Assembly: GCF_002072155.1 (NCBI RefSeq)
Contig: NZ_BDIY01000024.1
Location: 1-64,000, forward strand
DNA length: 64,000 nt
DNA from: Roseovarius sp. A-2
Lineage (GTDB): Bacteria; Pseudomonadota; Alphaproteobacteria; Rhodobacterales; Rhodobacteraceae
Reading direction: 5' to 3'
Shown here: piece by piece, positions 9,434 to 16,793 of the stretch
How positions within the stretch are numbered: the first letter of the stretch is position 1
Layout of the letters: each line of letters begins with the position of its first letter
Made by a program: the position numbers and the translations under genes
Notes under the pieces: model-generated
What the model was told of the DNA's origin: nothing
The model's input: only the letters and a program-made list of their open reading frames with translations
The model's database searches: none

Positions 9434-9780
9434 TCGAACGCATTCACACTGGTGATCGGATGAGCAAGATCGTCAAGCACAACGGCACGATCTATCTGTG
9501 TGGTCAGGTCGGGGCAGGTGACAGCGTGACCGAACAGACGACAGATTGCCTGTCGCGCATCGACGCTTTGTTGAAAGAGGCCGGTTCGGACCGTGAACAT
9601 ATCCTGCAAGCTATCGTCTGGCTGTCGGATATGACCCATTTTGCCGAAATGAACGCTGTCTGGGACGCTTGGGTGCCAGCAGGCCACGCCCCGGCGCGCG
9701 CCTGCGGAGAAGCCCGGCTCGCCCGCGAAGCCTTGAAAGTCGAGATCATCGTCACCGCTGCTGAAAAGCACAGCAACTGA
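9430..9780 (+). CDS. RidA/YjgF family protein
   Basis: The 116-residue RidA-fold protein contains the conserved Arg-containing segment [12 protein letters not shown] (~residues 90-101) and the trimer-interface pattern [10 protein letters not shown] (~19-28). RidA hydrolyses reactive enamine/imine intermediates, and here it would detoxify the imine released by the FAD oxidase at the start of the operon. It overlaps the ligase stop by four bases. A second gene of the same length and very similar sequence lies at 13820-14170 on the opposite strand, beyond the IS scar; the two share long blocks such as FAEMN-VWDAWVP and [11 protein letters not shown]. They are close paralogues of a subgroup that differs from archetypal E. 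coli RidA. Confidence 0.88.
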   Translation: MIERIHTGDRMSKIVKHNGTIYLCGQVGAGDSVTEQTTDCLSRIDALLKEAGSDREHILQAIVWLSDMTHFAEMNAVWDAWVPAGHAPARACGEARLAREALKVEIIVTAAEKHSN

Positions 9781-9792
9781 AGGAGCGTTCCA

Positions 9793-10530
9793 ATGACCGC
9801 AGCAGTCGAGATGAAAAACGTGAACAAGTGGTACGGGGAGTACCACGCGCTGAAGGATGTTAATCTCACGGTTGCCAAGGGCGAGAAGATCGTTGTTTGT
9901 GGGCCGTCGGGCTCGGGCAAATCCACGATGATCCGAACGATCAACCAGTTGGAAGAACACCAGTCAGGCGAGATCCTGATCAACGGCGAAACAATCAATG
10001 CTGATGCGCCGAATATCGAGGCAATGCGTCGCGAGGTCGGCATGTGCTTTCAGCATTTCAATCTCTTCCCGCACCTAAGTATTCTGGAGAACTGCACTTT
10101 GGCCCCGATGCTGGCCCGCAAGACTTCGCAGGCAGAAGCGGAAGAGATCGCCATGCAATTCCTCAACAAGGTGCAAATCGGCAATCAGGCGCAAAAGTAC
10201 CCCGGACAGCTCTCCGGCGGCCAGCAACAGCGTGTGGCGATCGCCCGAGCGCTTTGCATGAAGCCCGAGATCCTGTTGTTTGATGAGCCGACCTCGGCAC
10301 TTGACCCGGAAATGATCGGTGAGGTGCTCGACGTTATGGTCACGCTGGCCGAGGAAGGCATGACCATGATCTGCGTCACCCACGAGATGGGTTTTGCCCG
10401 CAAGGTCGCAGACCGGGCTCTGTTCATGGATGCCGGTGAAATCATCGAGGAGGCCGAACCCGAGACGTTTTTTACATCGCCGAAAAGCGACCGGACGCGC
10501 ACATTCCTGGAGCAGGTTCTCACGCACTAG
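9793..10530 (+). CDS. polar amino-acid ABC transporter ATPase (GlnQ type)
   Basis: The protein of 245 residues is a complete ABC ATPase. It has Walker [10 protein letters not shown] (~37-45), the Q-loop region [12 protein letters not shown], the signature LSGGQQQR (~138-145), Walker [14 protein letters not shown] (~159-171) and the switch histidine in CVTHEMGFA. The closest architecture is GlnQ/HisP/AotP, which energise uptake of polar amino acids. It is the last gene of the hydantoinase operon. No permease or periplasmic binding protein follows, because an IS256-family element begins 11 bases after its stop. The rest of the transporter either lies elsewhere or was lost in the rearrangement seen just downstream. 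Confidence 0.9.
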   Translation: MTAAVEMKNVNKWYGEYHALKDVNLTVAKGEKIVVCGPSGSGKSTMIRTINQLEEHQSGEILINGETINADAPNIEAMRREVGMCFQHFNLFPHLSILENCTLAPMLARKTSQAEAEEIAMQFLNKVQIGNQAQKYPGQLSGGQQQRVAIARALCMKPEILLFDEPTSALDPEMIGEVLDVMVTLAEEGMTMICVTHEMGFARKVADRALFMDAGEIIEEAEPETFFTSPKSDRTRTFLEQVLTH

Positions 10531-10533
10531 GCG

Positions 10534-10541
10534 CAGGGGGT
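10534..10541. repeat. left target-site duplication of the IS256-family element
   Basis: CAGGGGGT directly abuts the left inverted repeat and is repeated identically at 11945-11952. Eight bases is the usual duplication length for IS256-family transposition. Confidence 0.85.
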
Positions 10542-11944
10542 GGTAGTGCCCCGAGGAGTGGTGTAGGAACTGGCGTCCACCTGCTTCTTCATAGCTGGTG
10601 TTGCTCGTTCACTGAGCGGCAATCATCGCCGTCTCACCATCATCGTTGCATATGGCGGTCAGCTTTTCCACCGGCATGTAGCGGCGGGAGACGGCCCATT
10701 CGTCGTTCTGCTCCAGCATCAGCGCGCCGACGAGCCGGATCACGGCGTCACGGTTGGGGAAGATCCCGACGACATTGGTGCGCCGCTTGATCTCCTTGTT
10801 GACGCGCTCCAGCGGGTTGGTGCTGTGCAGCTTCGAGCGCAGGCTCTCGTCGAAGGCCGTATAGGCCAGCACGTCGTGCTCGGCCTCGTCCATCAGCTCG
10901 GCAACATCCCGGAACCGCTCGCGCAGATTGTCGGCAACCTCGCGCCAGCGGGCATGGGCCTGGTCGCGGTCTTTCTCGGCGAAGACGGTCTTCACCACCG
11001 CGCTGACCACCGGCTTGTTGGTCTTGTCCACGCGGGCCAGCAGGTTGCGCTGGAAATGCACACGGCAGCGCTGCCAGCCGACCCCCAGGACCTTGCGGGC
11101 GGCGGCTTTGAGGCCCTCATGGGCGTCGCTGATCACCATATGCACGCCCCGCAGGCCGCGGCGGGTGAGTGAGCGCAGGAAATCGGCCCAGAAGGTCTCG
11201 GCCTCGGACGGCAAGACGGTGATCCCAAGGATCTCCCGGCGTCCGTCTGTATTGACCGCCACGGCCACTATCACCGCCATCGAGACGATCCGCCCGCCCT
11301 CGCGCAGCTTCACGTAGGTGGCGTCGAGCCAGAGAAACGGCCAGTCCCCCTCCAGCGGCCGGTTGAGGAACGCCTGCACCCGCTCATCGATCTCTTCGCA
11401 CAGCCGCGAGACTTGGCTCTTGGAGGTGCCCGTAAGCCCCATGGCACGCACCAGGTCATCTACCGCGCGGGTGGAAATCCCTTGGATATAGGCTTCCTGT
11501 ATCACGGCCATCAGCGCCTTCTCGGCTGTCCGGCGCGGCTCCAGGAACGTAGGGAAATAGCTGCCCTTGCGCAGCTTGGGGATGTTCAGGCCGATGGTGC
11601 CTGCCCGGGTATCCCATTGCCGCGGTCGGTAGCCGTTGCGCTGGTTCTCCCGGTCCGGGCTGCGCTCGCCGTGCCCGGCACCGCAGACAGCAGCCACTTC
11701 GATGTCCATCAGACGCTGTGCAGCATCCTGGATCAGCTCGCGCAGAAAATCGGCATCATCGCTCTTGGCGATCACGCTCGGAAGGTCAATCATGGTCTCG
11801 GTCATCGTGCTCTCCTTCGTTGTCATCGGTCTTTGAACAACCTCAGACTACTAAGAAGCGCGGTGGCCGCCAGCCCGGCCGCACGCTACGCTACGCCAAA
11901 AGGCTCCGCGTGCGGCCTCTTACACCACCCGGTGGGGCACTACC
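10542..11944 (-). mobile_element. complete IS256-family insertion sequence
   Basis: The element of 1403 bp is bounded by 27-bp imperfect inverted repeats, 10542-10568 and 11918-11944, which match at 22 of 27 positions. Both begin GGTAGTGCCCC and share GTGGTGTA further in. Perfect 8-bp direct repeats (CAGGGGGT) flank it, so this copy arrived by simple transposition and has not recombined since. It carries one transposase gene read leftward. Insertion lies between the orphan ABC ATPase gene and the ribosome-binding site of a broken MBL-fold gene. Confidence 0.9.
10609..11805 (-). CDS. IS256-family transposase
   Basis: This is an intact 398-residue DDE transposase. The catalytic residues are recognisable in WLDATY (first Asp, ~residue 162), ISDAHEG (second Asp, ~228) and [13 protein letters not shown] (Glu, ~330-342). 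The C-x-x-H type motif CRVHFQRN lies between the second Asp and the Glu, as expected for the Mutator/IS256 group. The start at 11805 has GGAG with good spacing; an in-frame ATG at 11826 could add seven residues. No frameshift or stop is seen, so the element is probably still active. Confidence 0.93.
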   Translation of the reverse strand: MTETMIDLPSVIAKSDDADFLRELIQDAAQRLMDIEVAAVCGAGHGERSPDRENQRNGYRPRQWDTRAGTIGLNIPKLRKGSYFPTFLEPRRTAEKALMAVIQEAYIQGISTRAVDDLVRAMGLTGTSKSQVSRLCEEIDERVQAFLNRPLEGDWPFLWLDATYVKLREGGRIVSMAVIVAVAVNTDGRREILGITVLPSEAETFWADFLRSLTRRGLRGVHMVISDAHEGLKAAARKVLGVGWQRCRVHFQRNLLARVDKTNKPVVSAVVKTVFAEKDRDQAHARWREVADNLRERFRDVAELMDEAEHDVLAYTAFDESLRSKLHSTNPLERVNKEIKRRTNVVGIFPNRDAVIRLVGALMLEQNDEWAVSRRYMPVEKLTAICNDDGETAMIAAQ

Positions 11945-11952
11945 CAGGGGGT
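11945..11952. repeat. right target-site duplication of the IS256-family element
   Basis: CAGGGGGT follows the right inverted repeat directly and matches the left copy at 10534-10541 base for base. Confidence 0.85.
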
Positions 11953-11990
11953 CCGGGACAAGCCTGGCGGGTCCAGCCAAAGGAGTGCAC

Positions 11991-12247
11991 ATGACCTATC
12001 CTATTGACCTGTCGATCAAACCAGACGTCTCAGCCCATTTCGACGCGGGCACCAACACGATTAGCTATATCGTAAAGGATCCGGCACCGATCATTTACGA
12101 TATAGCTAATCGTCGACAGCGTCCTGGATTTTGACTATGCAGCGGGCCGCATCACCTATGATCACGCCGATGCCATGATCGCAGAGGTCGCGCGGCGTGG
12201 GCTGACGCTCGACTGGATTATCTAGACGCATGTGCACGCCGATCATC
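11991..12247 (+). pseudogene. broken MBL-fold hydrolase gene (persulfide dioxygenase/Blh-like), N-terminal remnant
   Basis: An AAGGAG ribosome-binding site precedes ATG 11991. The reading begins MTYPIDLSIKPDVSAHFDAG then NTISYIVKDPA. After an abnormal segment it resumes one frame over with VDSVLDFDYAAGRITYDHAD, then GLTLDWII, a TAG stop and THVHADH. This order (KPDV, NTISYxV, DSVLDFD, THVHADH) is that of the MBL-fold glyoxalase-II-like persulfide dioxygenases, whose metal-binding motif is HxHxDH. Three lesions are visible: a 20-bp inverted duplication (12057-12113) with frame change, a nonsense TAG where a Glu codon is expected just before THVHADH, and truncation right after HADH by an IS66-type end. 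The gene is dead. An intact relative would oxidise persulfides and is often linked to rhodanese genes; a rhodanese gene lies 10 kb away. Confidence 0.75.
12057..12113. repeat. perfect 20-bp inverted duplication inside the broken MBL gene
   Basis: ACGATTAGCTATATCGTAAA at 12057-12076 is repeated as its exact reverse complement at 12094-12113, with a 17-base spacer. The left arm is normal coding sequence (NTISYIVK). The right arm replaces the codons that should link DPA to DSVLDFD. This is a local inverted duplication within the gene, with no sign of a mobile-element end. Confidence 0.9.
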
Positions 12248-12944
12248 GTAAGCGGCGCGCCGTTCACACGGGCTTGTCGTAGTTCCAGGGCAGCAGTTGT
12301 TTGATATCAGCTTGTTTGTGCCCGCCAGCAATGGCTGTCAGGACACCGGACAGATAGCCATGCGGCTCGATCCCGTTGAGTTTGCAGGTCTCGATCAGGG
12401 AGGCGGTGACGGCCCAGTTTTATGCACCAGCATCGTGTCCTGCGAAGAGCGCATTTTACGGTTTAGGGCGATGGGTCGGATGGTGCGTTCGACGGGATTG
12501 TTGTCCAGTTCGATGCGCCCGTCGTCGAGGAATAGACAAAGGCCGTTCCAGTATTTGGCGATGTATTTCAGGGCTTCACCGGTTAGCGATTTCGTTGAGA
12601 CGCGGGCCCGGTGTTGGGCGAGCCAAAGCTCGAAAGCGTCGATGATGGGTTTTGATCGGTCCTGCTTCGCAGCACAGCGTTGATCTGCGCTCAGGCCGCG
12701 CAGGTCTTTTTCGATGCGATAGAGCGCCTGGATTTGGATCAGACCTTCCTGCGCAATCGGGGCCGTGCTGGACTGAGTAACCTCATGTGGTTTGCGACGG
12801 GCGTGAGCCCAGCAATATGCCGGTGTCACATCTTGCGTCGGTCGTTTGAGCAAACGGTTATAGCCAGCATAGCCATCGACCTGAAGGATGCCGCTGAAGC
12901 CCTGCAAAATAGTGTCCGCATGCTGACCAGATCGTCCCGGCGCG
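12248..12944 (-). mobile_element. IS66-family remnant
   Basis: The copy begins at GTAAGCGG (12248), the usual start of IS66-type terminal repeats, immediately after the HADH codons of the broken MBL gene. It runs to 12944, where an IS21-type end begins. It contains only the C-terminal part of the TnpC transposase gene, and the other terminus is absent. The insertion point explains where the MBL gene stops. Confidence 0.65.
12264..12944 (-). pseudogene. truncated and frameshifted IS66-family transposase (TnpC)
   Basis: Read leftward, the fragment gives GFSGILQVDGYAGYNRL, then YCWAHARRK, then RIELDNNPVERTIRPIALNR, which are hallmark IS66 transposase segments including the catalytic-domain end. 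Near 12453 the frame shifts: the continuing family sequence (ALFAGHDAGA, then NWAVTASLIETCKLNG and LLPWNY) lies in the next frame and is itself broken by a TAA at 12420-12422. The N-terminal half is missing, cut by the IS21-type end at 12945. It is non-functional. Confidence 0.8.
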
Positions 12945-13680
12945 TGTCAATCGGCATGCAATCCTGAGCCCCTATCGGCGCCCAAAAATGACCCCCTTAT
13001 TTTGCGCAGGGGTAGCTGGCCCGATGCGGTGTAGCCATCACACAGCGCAGCCGCGTCGGGCCAGCGGGGCCTGGGTTACTCCCTGGTCTTGAAGCGCCAG
13101 CTCTTGTTGCCGGTTTCGACGATGTCGCAGTGGTGGGTAAGGCGATCAAGTAACGCTGTCGTCATCTTCGCGTCACCAAAGACCGATGGCCATTCACCGA
13201 AGTCGAGGTTGGTCGTCACGATGATGGACGTGCGCTCGTAGAGGCGACTGACGAGGTGGAACAGCAACTGGCCGCCGGTCTGGGCAAACGGGAGATAGCC
13301 GAGCTCGTCGAGGATCAGGAAGTTGTGGCGACATAGCAGATCTGCGGTACGTCCCTGTCGGTCGGCACGAGCTTCGGCATCCAGCTTGTTCACCAGGTCC
13401 ACGACGTTGAAGAAGCGCCCCCGTTTGCCGCGCCGGATGCACGCCCGGGCGATGCTCACGGCAAGGTGGGATTTGCCGGTCCCGGTGCCGCCGATGAGGA
13501 CGACGTTTCGCTGGATACGCTCATAGAAATTTTGCTCCACAGTTTGCCACACAACGGAGCCGCGGGTCATCCTTGGTTTCTCGACCCGATTAAGCTCCAA
13601 GTGCCGAAGAAGTGGGAGCTTTTTCAGGGCGGCGGAAATCGCGTCTCCGCCGCCGATAATTCTCTCCTGGGCACCACTTT
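12945..13680 (-). mobile_element. IS21-family remnant (end plus istB fragment)
   Basis: The sequence starting TGTCAATCGGCATGCAATCC at 12945, with the following CCAAAAATGACCCCC block, resembles the long terminal repeats of IS21-type elements, and a leftward istB-like gene lies just inside. No istA gene and no second terminus are present, so this is a fragment. The right limit (~13680) is uncertain; the istB frame meets a stop at 13679-13681. It interrupts the IS66 copy, so it arrived later than that copy. Confidence 0.55.
13076..13600 (-). pseudogene. 5'-truncated IstB-like transposition helper ATPase
   Basis: About 174 residues of an AAA+ ATPase remain. Walker A is GGTGTGKSH and Walker B is [12 protein letters not shown]. 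The C-terminal [24 protein letters not shown] and [16 protein letters not shown] blocks are typical of IstB of IS21 elements. IstB proteins are normally around 250 residues, so the N-terminal recognition part is missing. The same frame stays open upstream to about 13678 but does not resemble the IstB N-terminus. Function is probably lost, as istA is absent. Confidence 0.75.
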
Positions 13681-13819
13681 ACCCAAACATAGGTTGGTAT
13701 CGCTTCACTGCCTTGCAATCGCAAGGAGCTGAATGCCCATTGCGATCCGTGCGAGACGGCCAGACGCGGAAGACGTGCGTCCTGAACGTGGGACGGGAAG
13801 GCAGTTCTCCCGCCGCCAC

Positions 13820-14170
13820 CTATCCCTTTGCCGCCGTCACGATCAGTTCCACCTTATACTCGGGCGTGGCGAGCTTCGCCTCGCCGCAGGCACGGGCAGG
13901 GGCATGACCTTCGGGCACCCAGGCATCCCAGACGCTGTTCATCTCAGCGAAATCGGCCATATCGGCCAGCCAGATCACGCATTGCAGGATGCGCGTGGAA
14001 TCCGACCCGGCCTCGGCTAGCAGTGTCTCGACCTTCTCGAGGCAAGTGCGGGTCTGGTCGGCGACGCTGTCGCCCGGATTACCGACCTGCCCGGCCAGAT
14101 AAACGGTGCCGTTATGGGTGACGATCTGGCTCATGCGCTGGCCAGTGTGGTGACGAGTGATATCGCTCAT
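13820..14170 (-). CDS. RidA/YjgF family protein (second copy)
   Basis: The 116-residue RidA-fold protein has [10 protein letters not shown] near residues 21-30 and the conserved Arg region [12 protein letters not shown] near 91-102. It is a close paralogue of the protein encoded at 9430-9780; the shared [18 protein letters not shown] block differs at only a few positions. It is the last gene of the leftward polyamine-type operon, 21 bases after the FAD oxidase gene. It would clear the imines that the oxidase makes. A GGAC-containing weak ribosome-binding site precedes the ATG. Confidence 0.88.
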   Translation of the reverse strand: MSDITRHHTGQRMSQIVTHNGTVYLAGQVGNPGDSVADQTRTCLEKVETLLAEAGSDSTRILQCVIWLADMADFAEMNSVWDAWVPEGHAPARACGEAKLATPEYKVELIVTAAKG

Positions 14171-14191
14171 GGGCGGGTCCTTTCGGTTGGA

Positions 14192-15286
14192 TCAGAAAAT
14201 ACGGTCGGGCGCGAGTGCGGCGCGAGTTGCCGCGTCGAGCACGGGCACGGCCCCGGTCAGAAGTGCTGCGCTGAACTGCGATAGCGCGGGCGCGGTCTGA
14301 ACGCCATAACCGCCCTGCCCCGCCAGCCAGAAAAACCCATCGGCGCGCGGATCGAAACCCGCCACCGGCGTGCGGTCGGGCGCGAAGGTGCGCAAGCCCG
14401 CCCAGCTGTGTTCCAGCCGTGTCACCTCATGCGTCACCGCCTGCTCGAACCGGTGGAGGCCCTCGGCAAGCACCATGTCCTCGGGCCAGGCGTCGTGCGG
14501 CTCGACCGGGTCTTCGTCGGCGGGCGACACCATCAGCTTGCCCGCCTCGGGCTTGGCGTACCAGGTCTCGGCGATGGACCCGAAGATCGGCCAATGCTCA
14601 GTTTCGTGCCCCTCGGGGGCAGGAATGATCGCGGCGGAGCGGCGATAGGGTTGCAGGCCGAGACGCGGCAGACCGGCCATCGCGGCAACCTCGTCGGCCC
14701 ATGCGCCCGCTGCGTTGACTATGACGGGCGCGGCAAAGCTGCCCTGCGCTGCGTCCACGTGCCATTGCCCCGCCTCATGCCGGAGCGCCTGCACCTGCGC
14801 GCCGGTGACGATCTGCCCCCCGCGCGCCCGAAGCATCCTTGCATAGCCCTGCAACAGCAGATCCACGTCGATGCCGCGCGCGTCGCGCTCGATCATCGCG
14901 CCTGCAATGCGCTCGGGGCGCAGGATGGGGACGATCTCGGCAGCCTCACGGCCTGTCAACCGCTCCACCCCTACCGCGCCGTCGAGATAGGCATCAAGCT
15001 TGGGCAGCTCCTCCTCCGAGGCGACCATCAACTCGCCGCGCGGGCTGAGGATCGGTTTGTCGCTGATCTCGCCGGGCTGCTCGAAAATCGGCTCGGCCAC
15101 GGCATTCAATGCCCTCAGCGTCGCGTTGCCGTAATTGCGGATAAAGATCGCCGCCGAGCGCCCGGTCGCGTGGTAGCCGATCTGCGGCTCGCTCTCCAAC
15201 ACGGTCACGCGTGCCCCGGCGCGGGCGCATTCGGCCGCCGCACTTACGCCCGCGATGCCGCCGCCGATAATGATGATATCGCTCAT
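14192..15286 (-). CDS. FAD-dependent oxidoreductase, DAO family (D-amino acid/glycine oxidase-like)
   Basis: This is a 364-residue DAO-fold flavoenzyme. The N-terminal IIIIGGGIAGVSAAAECARAG (residues 4 onward) is the FAD ADP-binding motif, VLESE ends strand 2, and YHATGRSAAIF is the substrate/FAD loop. The C-terminal WLAGQGGYGVQTAP contacts FAD (~residues 327-340). Such enzymes oxidise secondary amines or amino acids. ATGA overlap with the deacetylase gene couples translation. Preceded by an N-acetylpolyamine-type deacetylase and followed by RidA, the likely role is oxidation of the freed amine to an imine or aldehyde. The sequence resembles the catabolic, cytoplasmic group more than membrane-bound DadA. 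Confidence 0.85.
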   Translation of the reverse strand: MSDIIIIGGGIAGVSAAAECARAGARVTVLESEPQIGYHATGRSAAIFIRNYGNATLRALNAVAEPIFEQPGEISDKPILSPRGELMVASEEELPKLDAYLDGAVGVERLTGREAAEIVPILRPERIAGAMIERDARGIDVDLLLQGYARMLRARGGQIVTGAQVQALRHEAGQWHVDAAQGSFAAPVIVNAAGAWADEVAAMAGLPRLGLQPYRRSAAIIPAPEGHETEHWPIFGSIAETWYAKPEAGKLMVSPADEDPVEPHDAWPEDMVLAEGLHRFEQAVTHEVTRLEHSWAGLRTFAPDRTPVAGFDPRADGFFWLAGQGGYGVQTAPALSQFSAALLTGAVPVLDAATRAALAPDRIF

Positions 15287-16311
15287 GACAGCACCCGCTC
15301 AAAACCGGTCAGCGTCGCGGTCAGGTTCTGGCCCAATTCCTTGCAGAGATACCCGCCTTCCTGCACGAAAAGCGTGGGCAACCCGAGGTTTGCTATCGCC
15401 CCGCCGATGCGCCCAAACCCCGGCGTGGTGATAGCCAGTCCCTGAAACGGATCGCCCTCATAGGCATCGAGGCCGAGCGCGACCACCACCGCGTCAGCGC
15501 CGAAATTGACGATCCGCTCCAGTGCGCGGTCGAGCGTGCGCAGGTAATCGTCATCGCCGGTCTTTCGCGGCAGCGGCAGGTTGAGGTTGTAGCCCATGCC
15601 GCGCCCCGCGCCGCGCTCCGCCGCATGACCCCAGAAGAACGGGTAGAACCGTTCGGGATCGGCATGAATCGACACGGTCAGCACATCGTCGCGGTTGTAG
15701 AAGATGCCCTGCGTGCCGTTGCCGTGATGCACGTCCACATCGAGGATGGCGGTGCGCAGCCCGTCCATACGCAACCGTTCAGCCGCGATCGCGGAATTGT
15801 TGAGAAAGCAGAAGCCCCCCGCAAGATCGCCGAAGGCATGATGCCCCGGCGGGCGACAGAGCGCATAGGCGGCGCGCTCACCCGATGCGACAAGATCGGC
15901 CCCCGTCACCGCCACCTGCGCCGACCAATAGGCGGCCTCCCACGTGCCCGCGCCGATGGGACAGGCAGTATCGGCCTGATGATAGCCCGCCTGCCCTACA
16001 GCGGATTTGGGGTAGCCATCGCCGCGCGTGGCGGGGTGGATGTTGGGGATCACCTCGGGCCCGCCGCCCTCGATCCGCTGCCAGCGGGCGTGGATATTGC
16101 GCAGAAAGGTTACATACTCCGGCGAATGGAGCGCGGCGATGGGGCCGAGCCCGGCATCATTCGGGGCGACAATCTCGCACCCCGCCGCGCGCGCACCCTC
16201 GGTTAGCCGGGCGATGCGTTCGGGTTGTTCGGGGCTGGGCTGAATGACGCCATTTGCCATGAAATGCTGGGGGTCATGCTTCCACTGGCGGTCGTCGAAA
16301 ATGGCCTTCAT
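15283..16311 (-). CDS. aphA: histone-deacetylase-family amidohydrolase, acetylpolyamine amidohydrolase-like
   Basis: This 342-residue enzyme has the arginase/deacetylase fold. The zinc and catalytic residues are visible: PPGHHAFGD (~residues 147-155, tandem His), ILDVDVHHGNGTQ (~186-198, Asp and His ligands), and ALGLDAYEGDP (~275-285, third Asp ligand). FCFLNNSAIAAE follows the first motif. Bacterial members next to Pot-type transporters deacetylate acetylated polyamines. The start at 16311 is chosen because GAGGG lies just upstream and the ATG overlaps the GNAT stop (ATGA). A 50-residue upstream extension is open but lies inside the GNAT gene. The context (PotABCD homologues, aminotransferase, oxidase) strongly supports a polyamine-like substrate. 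Confidence 0.85.
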   Translation of the reverse strand: MKAIFDDRQWKHDPQHFMANGVIQPSPEQPERIARLTEGARAAGCEIVAPNDAGLGPIAALHSPEYVTFLRNIHARWQRIEGGGPEVIPNIHPATRGDGYPKSAVGQAGYHQADTACPIGAGTWEAAYWSAQVAVTGADLVASGERAAYALCRPPGHHAFGDLAGGFCFLNNSAIAAERLRMDGLRTAILDVDVHHGNGTQGIFYNRDDVLTVSIHADPERFYPFFWGHAAERGAGRGMGYNLNLPLPRKTGDDDYLRTLDRALERIVNFGADAVVVALGLDAYEGDPFQGLAITTPGFGRIGGAIANLGLPTLFVQEGGYLCKELGQNLTATLTGFERVLS

Positions 16312-16790
16312 CTGCCCTCTCCCTTCAGTCTGTCGAGGCCTGCCCTTGGCAGGCGCATCTGTGTCACTTGGTCCTGCGGCGCAAAGCCCAGGCGCTCGTA
16401 GAACCGGCGCGACGCGGTGCTGTGGCCATAGACCGCCAGCGTCATCCATGCCGCACCCCATTGCACCTCAGCCCGGCGCGCCACCTCGGCCAGAAGGCAC
16501 CGCCCCGCCCCCTGCCCGCGCGTCGCCGCATCGACCCAGAGATCCGAGACATAGACCCCCGCCGCCCCCTGCGCGGTGGAAAACACCGGGCTATAGAGCG
16601 CCGCGCCGATCAGGTCATGCTTCACCGCCAGAAGTCCGTAAGCCGCTGGCGTATCCCCCATCAGCCCGGCGCGCAAGGCATCCAGACCGGCCATATGCTG
16701 ATCCCCCAGATCATGGCTGAGGGACCGCAAGGCCCGGTCCAGAAGAACCATATCCGCCTCTGTCGTGACCGCGCGATACTCCGTCCCCAT
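16308..16790 (-). CDS. GNAT-family N-acetyltransferase
   Basis: The 160-residue protein has the GNAT acetyl-CoA loop in DAATRGQGAGRCLL (~residues 87-100, R/Q-x-x-G-x-G/A pattern). Strand 4 precedes it with VYVSDLWV, and the C-terminal ASRRFYERLGF block is typical. It sits between a BKACE enzyme gene (three bases away) and a deacetylase gene (ATGA overlap). Having an acetyltransferase and a deacetylase side by side in a polyamine-type operon is notable: either they act on different compounds or they set a reversible acetylation step. Acceptor unknown. Confidence 0.85.
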   Translation of the reverse strand: MGTEYRAVTTEADMVLLDRALRSLSHDLGDQHMAGLDALRAGLMGDTPAAYGLLAVKHDLIGAALYSPVFSTAQGAAGVYVSDLWVDAATRGQGAGRCLLAEVARRAEVQWGAAWMTLAVYGHSTASRRFYERLGFAPQDQVTQMRLPRAGLDRLKGEGR

Positions 16791-16793
16791 GGC

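Noticed and set aside
13655..13680. Sequence resembling a tRNA-Leu 3' end (CTCTCCTGGGCACCA) as an integration attachment site
   Set aside because: Only the acceptor-like tail is seen. There is no T-arm GTTCGA, no matching second copy and no integrase in the window, so chance cannot be excluded.
15283..16461. Longer start of the deacetylase gene at 16461
   Set aside because: The extra residues overlap the GNAT gene and do not resemble the family; ATG 16311 has a ribosome-binding site and ATGA overlap.
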